A DNA stretch of 64,000 nucleotides. Origin: Saccharopolyspora aridisoli. Its GTDB lineage: Bacteria > Actinomycetota > Actinomycetes > Mycobacteriales > Pseudonocardiaceae. The notes under the pieces are model-generated. The model did no database searches, was not told the DNA's origin, and worked only from the letters and a program-made list of their open reading frames with translations. A program made the translations under genes and the position numbers. Positions 10,535 through 17,900 of this stretch are shown piece by piece (positions within the stretch are counted from its first letter, which is position 1; each line of letters opens with the position of its first letter). Location: contig NZ_SMKV01000007.1 of assembly GCF_004348445.1 (NCBI RefSeq), positions 124,001 through 188,000 of the forward strand. The letters are read 5' to 3'.

Positions 10535-10584
10535 TGGCACCATCGTGGCACACAGTACAACCAATGTGGCTCAACAAGGTGCCA
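10535..10584. promoter_or_regulatory. Candidate operator for the RHH regulator
   Basis: TGGCAC occurs at 10535-10540 and again 11 bases on at 10546-10551, with the inverse GTGCCA at 10579-10584. The cluster is immediately upstream of the RHH gene start. Tandem half-sites one helical turn apart are typical of RHH repressor operators. The link to this regulator is inferred. Confidence 0.4.
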
Positions 10585-10640
10585 CACGTGCGCGCCGGGG
10601 GTCCGCGCAGAGCCGTGGTGGCGCGCGTACGCTGCGCGTT

Positions 10641-10874
10641 GTGTTGGAGTTGCTGGTCGAGTGGTACGACGGCGTCGAGCTGTGGTTGGTGCAGCTCGTC
10701 TATCCGCTTCAGGTCGCCCTGGTGCTCGCAGTCCTGGTGCCGCTGTGCTGGGGGGTGGCGCGAGTCGTCGACCGCGCGGTGGACGGCCTCGGTGCCAAGG
10801 TCACCCGGGGGCGCGGCGCCGAACTGCCGGTCGGCCACGACGGTGAGGCCGGGCGGAGGGGAAAGACGGCGTGA
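10641..10874 (+). CDS. Small single-span membrane protein
   Basis: The 77-residue product has one hydrophobic segment (about residues 15-35, containing VALVLAVLVPLCWGVARVV) followed by a basic, glycine-rich tail. No family is recognised. The stop overlaps the GTG start of the secreted ribonuclease gene (GTGA), so the two are translationally coupled. It may help export or anchor the nuclease or may simply share its transcript. The GTG at 10641 is the most plausible start, giving an N-terminus of VLELLVEWYDG. Confidence 0.6.
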   Translation: MLELLVEWYDGVELWLVQLVYPLQVALVLAVLVPLCWGVARVVDRAVDGLGAKVTRGRGAELPVGHDGEAGRRGKTA

Positions 10875-11284
10875 GCTCGCGCAAGCGCATTTCGTCGGCG
10901 TTGATCGGGCTGGTCGCCCTGGTCGTGCTGGGGTGGTTCGGCGAGGACGTCGTCGCCGATCCACCGAGCACAGAGGTGCCCGGTGCCAGCCAGTCAGGAC
11001 TGCAGGTCGAGCAGCTGTCGAAGCTGCCGCCCGAGGCGGGCAAGACCTACCAGCTGATCGTCAGGGGCGGGCCGTTCCCGTACCCGGGCAAGGACGGCTC
11101 GGTGTTCGGCAACCGCGAAGGTGAGCTGCCCGAGCAGGAGTCCGGCTACTACCACGAGTACACCGTGCCGACCCCGGGCTCTCAGGATCGCGGCGCGCGC
11201 CGACTGGTCACGGGTGGTCAGGACGAGGTGTACTACACAGGTGATCACTACGAGTCGTTCGTTGTTGTGGATGCGGCGGGTTGA
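10871..11284 (+). CDS. Secreted guanyl-specific ribonuclease, RNase Sa type
   Basis: The 137-residue protein has an N-terminal hydrophobic signal (about residues 5-25) and a C-terminal microbial ribonuclease domain of the N1/T1/Sa/barnase superfamily. The segments KLPPEAGKTYQLI, GGPFPYPGKDG, FGNREGELP, GYYHEYTVPTPG, RGARRLVTGG and YYTGDHYESF align with RNase Sa. They include the catalytic Glu, Arg and His. RNase Sa cleaves RNA 3' to guanosine. It has no cysteine pair like that of RNase Sa, so folding may differ in detail. The next gene encodes a barstar-like inhibitor, giving a nuclease-immunity pair. Confidence 0.93.
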   Translation: MSSRKRISSALIGLVALVVLGWFGEDVVADPPSTEVPGASQSGLQVEQLSKLPPEAGKTYQLIVRGGPFPYPGKDGSVFGNREGELPEQESGYYHEYTVPTPGSQDRGARRLVTGGQDEVYYTGDHYESFVVVDAAG

Positions 11285-11334
11285 GTGCCATGTTCGGAAC
11301 GAAACTGGCCAGCAGGTTGCGGAAGGAGCAGCCG

Positions 11335-11697
11335 GTGAGTGATCAGCCGAGCGCCGACATCACGGCTGGCGAGGCCGTCGTGGTAGCCGAGGAACGTGGC
11401 GCGACCGCCCACGTCCTCGACGGTGCCGACCTGACCAGCAAGCGCACCACTCTCGACGGCATCGCCGCCGTCCTCGACTTCCCCGAGTGGGCCGGGCGGA
11501 ACCTGGACTCCCTCTTCGACTGCCTGACCGACCTGTCCTGGCTGCCCGAAGGCGAGCACGTCCTGATCTGGTCCGGGTTCCAGGACCTCGCCGACCACGA
11601 CCCCAAGGCGTTCAACGGCATCAACTCGGTCCTGCGCGACGCGGCGGAACGTCCCATGTGCGGCCGACGCTTCACCGCGGTGCTGACCCGGTCTTGA
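11335..11697 (+). CDS. Barstar-family ribonuclease inhibitor
   Basis: The product (120 residues from the GTG at 11335) belongs to the barstar family of cytoplasmic ribonuclease inhibitors. The conserved core is visible as HVLDGADLTSKRTTLDGIA, then FPEWAGRNLDSLFDCLTDLSWLP, where the conserved Asp and Glu-type positions contact nuclease active sites. It probably protects the cell from the RNase Sa-like enzyme encoded immediately upstream. A perfect GGAAGGAG six bases before 11335 supports that start. An in-frame ATG at 11290 would add 15 residues and is the alternative. Confidence 0.9.
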   Translation: MSDQPSADITAGEAVVVAEERGATAHVLDGADLTSKRTTLDGIAAVLDFPEWAGRNLDSLFDCLTDLSWLPEGEHVLIWSGFQDLADHDPKAFNGINSVLRDAAERPMCGRRFTAVLTRS

Positions 11698-11760
11698 TCA
11701 GCAGCCGCTCGTAGTGCTGGACGCAGGTGGTCAGTGCCGCCCGGCGCCACTGACCATCGG

Positions 11761-12537
11761 TCACCTCAGAGCTTCCGGGACCCAGCTGGGCTTGCGCTTC
11801 TCCGCGAAGGCCGTGATGCCCTCCTGGCCCTCCTCGCCCGCGAAGTGCCGGGCCGACAGCTGCAGCATCTCGGCGAAGTCGTCGCTCATCGACTCCGGCC
11901 GCTGGCTGGTGAGCATGGACTTGGTGGCGGCCAAGGCGGTGGGGCCGCCGAGCGCCAGCATGTCGGTGTAGCGCTTGACCTCCGCGTCCAGGTCGTCGGC
12001 CGGGACGGCGGAGTTGAGCAGGCCGATTTCCGCGGCGCGTTGGCCGTCGAAGGTCTCGCCGGTGAGGAACAGCTCGTGCGCCGGGCGCGCTTCGAGCCGG
12101 GGGAGCACGGTCACCGAGATCACCGCAGGGACCACGCCGATGCGGACCTCGGTGAAGGCGAACGTGGCGCTCTGGGCCGCGATCGCGATGTCGCAGGCCG
12201 CGACGAGCCCCACACCACCCGCGCGGGCGGGTCCGGCGACCTTGGCCACGACCGGCTTCGGGTTGGTCCAGATCTGCTCCAGCAGCGCCGGGAACTCGTT
12301 GACGCCCTGTTGATCGGAGTCCGCCGAGCGGGACTCCTTGAGGTCCATTCCGGCGCAGAAGACCTTGCCGGTGTGGGCCAGGACGATCACGCGCACCGCG
12401 TCGTCGTTCGTCGCGGCGTCCAGGTGTCCCTTCAGCTCCCGGCGGAGCTGGGCGGACAGGGCGTTGCGGTTGTGCGGCGAATCCAGGGTGATCGTTCCAA
12501 CCCCATCGGCCACCTCGAAGTGCACGAGCTCATCCAT
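11761..12537 (-). CDS. Enoyl-CoA hydratase/isomerase family protein
   Basis: The 258-residue crotonase-fold protein shows TITLDSPHNRNALS at the N-terminus, the oxyanion-hole segment GKVFCAGMDLKES, and ARAGGVGLVAACDIAIA in the middle. AFTEVRIGVVPAVIS occupies the catalytic region, and Glu in FTEVRIG may be a catalytic acid. The family hydrates or isomerises acyl-CoA thioesters, and its substrate cannot be told from sequence. It stands alone, about 75 bases downstream of the ADP-ribosylglycohydrolase genes on the same strand. The ATG at 12537 gives the family's usual length. Confidence 0.9.
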   Translation of the reverse strand: MDELVHFEVADGVGTITLDSPHNRNALSAQLRRELKGHLDAATNDDAVRVIVLAHTGKVFCAGMDLKESRSADSDQQGVNEFPALLEQIWTNPKPVVAKVAGPARAGGVGLVAACDIAIAAQSATFAFTEVRIGVVPAVISVTVLPRLEARPAHELFLTGETFDGQRAAEIGLLNSAVPADDLDAEVKRYTDMLALGGPTALAATKSMLTSQRPESMSDDFAEMLQLSARHFAGEEGQEGITAFAEKRKPSWVPEALR

Positions 12538-12611
12538 GCCCGAGACGTTAACCAGCCCGCCACCTCTCACGCCACACCCGGAGACCCACCGGCCGCGGAT
12601 CTCAACGGAGA

Positions 12612-14954
12612 TCAGGTGGGTGGGTAGCGGGTGCCCCAGGTGGGTGGGCGGGGACCGAACTCCTGAGCTGCGTCCCGGGTGATCCGGTTGATGACGTCGT
12701 GGAGTTCGAGCTCCGCGGTCCAGCGCTGGGGGATCTTCGCGGCGCCGGTGGTGGCCGCGGTGAGGGCGCCGGCGACGGCTGTCGTGGTGGAGCTGTTGCC
12801 GGAGTGGTTGGCGGCGATCGGCAGAGCGGTGTCGAAGTCGCCGTCGGCTGCCAGCGCCGCGTAGGTGCCGATGGCGAGAGCTTCGGCAGCCGTGCCCGCC
12901 GTGCCGAGTTCGCGTTCCAGCTCGTCCGGGGTCAGGCGGGCGCCGCCGACGAGGTCCTTGGCGGCGGTGAGCCGGCGGGTGACCTCCTCGTGGCCGCTGT
13001 GCGGGGCGAGTTCCGCCAGGGCGCCGGTGACCGCTCCGGCGAGCGGCTCGCCGATCAGCAGCTTGGAGATCATGAATCCGAGCGCACCCGCGCTGAGCAG
13101 GGCGGTGGGGTGGCCGTGGGTGAGCGCGGCGCTGCGCATGCCCAGCGCGAACACCTCCGACGGGTCGTCGGACCACAGGGCCGCCGGTACCGCGCGCATG
13201 ATCGCGCCGCTGCCCGCCGAGTCGCTGGCCGGCTCCTCGGGGGTGCCCATCGGCTGCTGGCCTTTGGCGAAGGCGATCAGCGTGCGCATCATGGTCCGCC
13301 CCGGGTTGCGGGTCTGGAACAGCGCTCGCTGCTGGACCAGCCAGCCGTCCGGTTCCGGCGCCTCGCGGAGGAAATCGCCCGCCGCGCGCGGCCAGCTGAG
13401 GTGCTGGGTGTGCAGCCAGCGCTGGTAGGCGTGCTGCAGGTGCCGGATCGGGTCGTCGGTCTCGCCCGCGCGGCGGGCGACGTTGGCCCGCAGCACGCCC
13501 TCGACCGAGAACAGCAGCAGCTGGGTGTCGCTGCCGAGCCGTCCTGACGGATGCCCGGCGGGCACGTACTCGGTGAGCCCGTCGGCGCCGTGACGCGCCC
13601 GGATCTCCTCCCAGCTGTCGGAGGCGATCGGCATTCCCAGCGCCTCGCCGACCGCGCAGCCCAGCACCGCGCCGAGGAACCGGTCCCGCGAGGCGGCCAG
13701 CCGCGGCACCCCGGTCAGCCCGGTCCGGTAGTCCGACGTCCCGGCAGGGTCCGCGGCCGACGTGGAATCGTCAGCGGGGTAGCGGTCCTCCCACGCGGCG
13801 GACTCGTCGGGTTCGGGGCCGAACTCGGTCGCCGCGTCCCGGCCCAGGCGCTCGATCACGTCGAGGATGGGCAACGCCTCGAGCAGTTCCGCGGGAATCG
13901 CGGTGGGTCCGCGCAGGGCGCCGAGCAGCTGCCCGCACAGCATCGCGGTGCTCGCGGTGTCCCCGTCGTGCTCGGCGGCTGAGGCGATGGCGGCTCCGAA
14001 GTCGTCCTCGCAGGCCAGCGCCACGCGCGCGGCGACCGCGAGCGCACCGAGCCCGCTGCGGTTCATGCCCAGGTGCGCCGGTCCTGGCCGGAGGCCCGCA
14101 GGGCTGAGCACGCCCAGCCGCAGGGCGTCGCCGAGCGCGGTGCGGCCCGACTGCCACCCGGAAATGCCCTGGCGCAGCGCGGTTTCCAGGTCGTGCCCGC
14201 GCAGCAGCCACAGCGTCGTCGTGCCCAGCACGCTGGCCGGGCTGTGCCCGTGCGGATGCCCGTGGGTGAGCGCGGCCAGGTCACCGCCGAGCGCGAACAC
14301 CGCGCCCGGGTCGCTCGACCACAGCGCGGCCAGCGCCCCGAACGGGACGGCGGTGGCCGTGTCCGAGCTGTTGATCGGCTGCTGCCGGGTGCCCTGCGGA
14401 TGCCCGGCGACGACCTTCGCCGCCGAGGTCAGCAATGTCGGCTCATCGGTCGCCGGGTCGTGCAGATCCCGCTCGGCGACCAGGAAACCGCTCGGCCGGG
14501 GTGAGTCGTCGCCGCAGTCCCGCCACGGCACACCCCGGGTGTGCAGCCATCGGCGCAACGCCGCCAGCGCCGCCGAGGTCGGTTCGCCGGAACCCGTCGA
14601 GCGCAGCCGCGTGTGCGCGCGGATCAGCCCTTCCAGCACGAACAGCAGAGCACCGGTGCGCTGGCCGACGCGGCCGAGCGCGGCGAACTCGCCGACCGCG
14701 CCGCCCAGCAGCATGCCGAGCACGCGGGCCGAGGAACCGGGCAGGACACCGGTGCGGTCGACCAGCCCGGTCTCCTGGGCCGCGGACTCCGCATCCGCCG
14801 CGATCCGCTGCTGCAGTTCGGCGGCCCACAGCGGACGGGTCGCGGGGTGGCTCTCCCAGCGCCGCCAGACCGTCAGCAGGCGGCGCTCCACCGGGTCCCG
14901 CCGGCATGCGGCCAGCAGCACGCGTTCGTCCTCGTCCAACCCGCGTTCGTCCAC
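12612..14954 (-). CDS. Double ADP-ribosylglycohydrolase-like protein, active sites degenerate
   Basis: The 780-residue protein has two ADP-ribosylglycohydrolase (DraG/ARH) folds, at about residues 75-370 and 422-760. Fold landmarks (VLGMLLGGAVGE, ALWSSDP, ALTHGHP, LHTRG; then FLGAVLGCAVGEALG, RWLHTQ, ALWSDDP, ALTHGHP, NHSG) are kept. The metal ligands are not. The expected TDD is GQR in the first domain and GSD (474-476) in the second. The C-terminal DxD is DTA (332-334) and NSS (720-722). Hydrolysis is therefore doubtful, and ADP-ribose binding or scaffolding is more likely. The GTG start lies 6 bases after the stop of the larger gene upstream, so they form an operon. The two genes arose by domain duplication. 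Confidence 0.85.
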   Translation of the reverse strand: MDERGLDEDERVLLAACRRDPVERRLLTVWRRWESHPATRPLWAAELQQRIAADAESAAQETGLVDRTGVLPGSSARVLGMLLGGAVGEFAALGRVGQRTGALLFVLEGLIRAHTRLRSTGSGEPTSAALAALRRWLHTRGVPWRDCGDDSPRPSGFLVAERDLHDPATDEPTLLTSAAKVVAGHPQGTRQQPINSSDTATAVPFGALAALWSSDPGAVFALGGDLAALTHGHPHGHSPASVLGTTTLWLLRGHDLETALRQGISGWQSGRTALGDALRLGVLSPAGLRPGPAHLGMNRSGLGALAVAARVALACEDDFGAAIASAAEHDGDTASTAMLCGQLLGALRGPTAIPAELLEALPILDVIERLGRDAATEFGPEPDESAAWEDRYPADDSTSAADPAGTSDYRTGLTGVPRLAASRDRFLGAVLGCAVGEALGMPIASDSWEEIRARHGADGLTEYVPAGHPSGRLGSDTQLLLFSVEGVLRANVARRAGETDDPIRHLQHAYQRWLHTQHLSWPRAAGDFLREAPEPDGWLVQQRALFQTRNPGRTMMRTLIAFAKGQQPMGTPEEPASDSAGSGAIMRAVPAALWSDDPSEVFALGMRSAALTHGHPTALLSAGALGFMISKLLIGEPLAGAVTGALAELAPHSGHEEVTRRLTAAKDLVGGARLTPDELERELGTAGTAAEALAIGTYAALAADGDFDTALPIAANHSGNSSTTTAVAGALTAATTGAAKIPQRWTAELELHDVINRITRDAAQEFGPRPPTWGTRYPPT

Positions 14955-14960
14955 TACGGC

Positions 14961-17900
14961 TCATCCAGCGCTGTTGGCGGCAGGCTGGGGCTCGGGCTCC
15001 TCGACGTCGGAGACGCCCACCTCGGCCAGCAGCCGATCCAGGACATCCCGCAGTTCCAGCCCGTCGACCCACTCCTCGGGCAGCTCCTCGACGCCGCGCG
15101 CGGTGCCCATCAGGGCGCCGCAGATCGCCGCTGTCGCCGCGCTGTTGCCCGCGTGAGTTGCCGCTAGCGAGACCGCGTCGGCCACCGAGTTCGGGTGCGA
15201 CAGCGCCGCGGCGACCGCGATGGCCAGTGCTTCCGGTGCGTGCCAGCCCAGGCCCAGCGACTCCAGCACCGTCGGCGACACGGGACCGCTCGTGGCGATC
15301 TCCACCGCGATGCGCAGGCCGCGCGCGGTGTTCTCGGCGCCCTCCATCCGGTCGAGTTCGGCCAGCACCGACTGCACGGCCTCGATCAGCGTCCGGCCGC
15401 CGTCCAACCCGCACACCAGGCCCGCCAGCGCGGCCGCGGGCAGGTAACCGTCCGGGTGGCCGTGGGTGAGCACAGCGATACCGGCGCCCAGCGCAATCGC
15501 ATCGGCAAGATCGGTGGTTTCGAAACCGACCACGGCACCGCGCACGGTGGCGGCGGCGTTGCGGGCGTCGTTCGGCGGGTTGCCCGGGGTCGGGTTCTCA
15601 CCTCGGTCGCCCCAGCGGGCCACCGCGGTCAGCGTCGCCTCGTCCGGGAACCGCTGCGCGCGAAGGGGTTCCACGTCGCTGAGCTTGCCGCCGCCGTCCG
15701 GGGTCGGCCGACCGCCCTGGGTGCGCACCCAGTCCCGCAGCGAGGCCCGCACCAGCGACGGTCGGTCCGGGTTCTCCCGGCTCAGCGCGGCCAGCACGAA
15801 CGCGGTCTGCTGCGTGTAGGCGGTGGCGGCACCGAAGCGGCCGAACAGCTCCGCGTGCGCGCGCACGCCGTCGGGGTTCTCGCGCAGCGTGGTGAGCAGG
15901 TCGCTGAACATCCAGGGCGCGCCGAGGGCGTCACCGGCGGCGCTGCCGAGCACGCAGCCGGCGAGCCGGTCGCGGCGGCTGGGCCGGACCTGCTCCTCCT
16001 CAACGGGCTCGTCCTCGACCTCGACCTCGGCGTCCTCGGCGGCGGACTCGCCGGTGAGCTGCGCCGCACGCTCCTCGCCGAACGCCTCCACCAAGAGCTT
16101 GTGCAGGCCCTGGGTGAGGTCGGCGTTGCCGTTGCCGTCGTCGTTGTCGCGGAACTTGCGCCACGCCAGCAGCAACCGCAGTTCCTCGTCGGACAACCCG
16201 TCGTCGGAGTCGTCCTTGTCGGCGGGGGCTTCCTCGGCCGCGGCGGCCGATGCCTCCGCCGCATCCTGCGTGGAGGCTTCCGGCTCGCCGGGATCCGGCC
16301 TGGAGGCTTCCGGCTCGGTCGCGTCGGGCTCTTCCTCGGCCGGAGCCACATCCCCGAGCTCCGCCGGATGCTCCTCGGGCACCGGGTAGCGCGCCGCCCA
16401 CAGCTGACCGGATGGCGAGTTGGGGCCGAACGCCAGGTCCGCGTCGGCGGCCAGGCACTCCAGCGCCTCGCGCAGTTCCAGCTTGTCTCGCCAGTGCTGC
16501 GGGATCGCGGAGGCGGTGTGCGCCGCGCCCATGATGCAGCCGCAGATCGACGCGGTGGAGTCGCTGGCGCCTGAGTGGTTGGCGGCCAGCACCAACGCCT
16601 CCGGGAACGACTCCGGGTGGGTCAGCGCCGCGCACACAGCGATCGCCAGCACCTGGGCGCCGGAGTGCGCGGTGCCGAAGGCATCCTCGATCTGCTCCGG
16701 AGTCGGCGTCCCGGTCGCGGCCAGCTCGACGGCCTTGCGCAGCGCGGTGATCGTCTCCTCGTGACCGTCCCATTCGGACAGTTCGAGGAGCGTGCGGTCC
16801 ACCGCCTGCGGCAGCGTGCGGTCGGCCAGCAGCTGGTGCACCAGCAGGGCGAGCGAACCGGCGGGCAGGTAGGCGCTGGCATGGCCGTGGGTGAGCAGAG
16901 CGGTGCGGGCGCCGGTGCGGAACGCCTCGGACGGGTCGTCCGACCACAGGGCCGCCGGAGCCGCGCGCATGACCGCGCCCCAGTCAGCGGCGTCGTTCGG
17001 CGGCTTGTCCAGCGAACCCGGCTCGTTGCCGCCCGCGAAACCGCGCAACGCCTGCATCGTGGTCATGCCGCGGACGCGGCGGTCGAACAGCTCGCGCTGC
17101 TCGACCAGCCAGCCGTCCGGCTCGTGCGCGCTGGCCCCGGCCTCGGCCCACTCGACGCCCTGGGTGTGCAGCCAGCGCTGGTACGCCTGCTGCACGTAGG
17201 TCGCCGGGTCGGCGTACCCGTTGTCGCAGCGCGCTGTCGAGGCGCGGATGAGTCCTTCGGCGGTGAACGCGGTCAGCTGGGTCTCGTCGCTGATCGACCC
17301 GGCCGGGTGGTGCCCGTCGACGTAGTCGATGAGCCCGGAGTCGCCGTACTTCGCGCGGATCTCGGCCAGCGAGTCGGCCTCGATGGGGAGGCCGAGCGCG
17401 TCACCGGCGGCGGCGCCCAGCAGCATGCCGAGGATCCGCTGCGCGCGCAGGTCTTCCGGGGAGGACGGCGGTGGCGGTGCGGCCGATTCCGGTGGGGAGA
17501 CGACGGATTCGACCTGCGGGGCGGCGACCTCCGGCCCGGGCTCCACCTCGGGCGCGGTGTCCTCCGCCTCGTCGGTCTCCGCTAACGTCCCCGGGCTCTC
17601 CGCAGGGCTTTCCGCGCGGGGCAGCGACGAGGCGAAGTCCAGGTCGGAGACGTCACCGGAAGCCGGGTAGCGCTTGGCCCACGCGTCACCGGCGGGCGGT
17701 GTGCCCCGGAACTCCAGCAGCCCGTCCTTGGCCAGCGACTCCACGACTTCGCGCTGCCGCAGGTCGCGCAGCCACACCCCGGGCAGTGCGGCGGCCCCGT
17801 TGCGGGCGCCGACGATGTTTCCGCAGATCGCGGCCGTCGAGTCGCTGTCGCCGGAGTGGTTGATCGCGAGCATCAACGCGTCGGCGGTGGTGTCGGTGCA

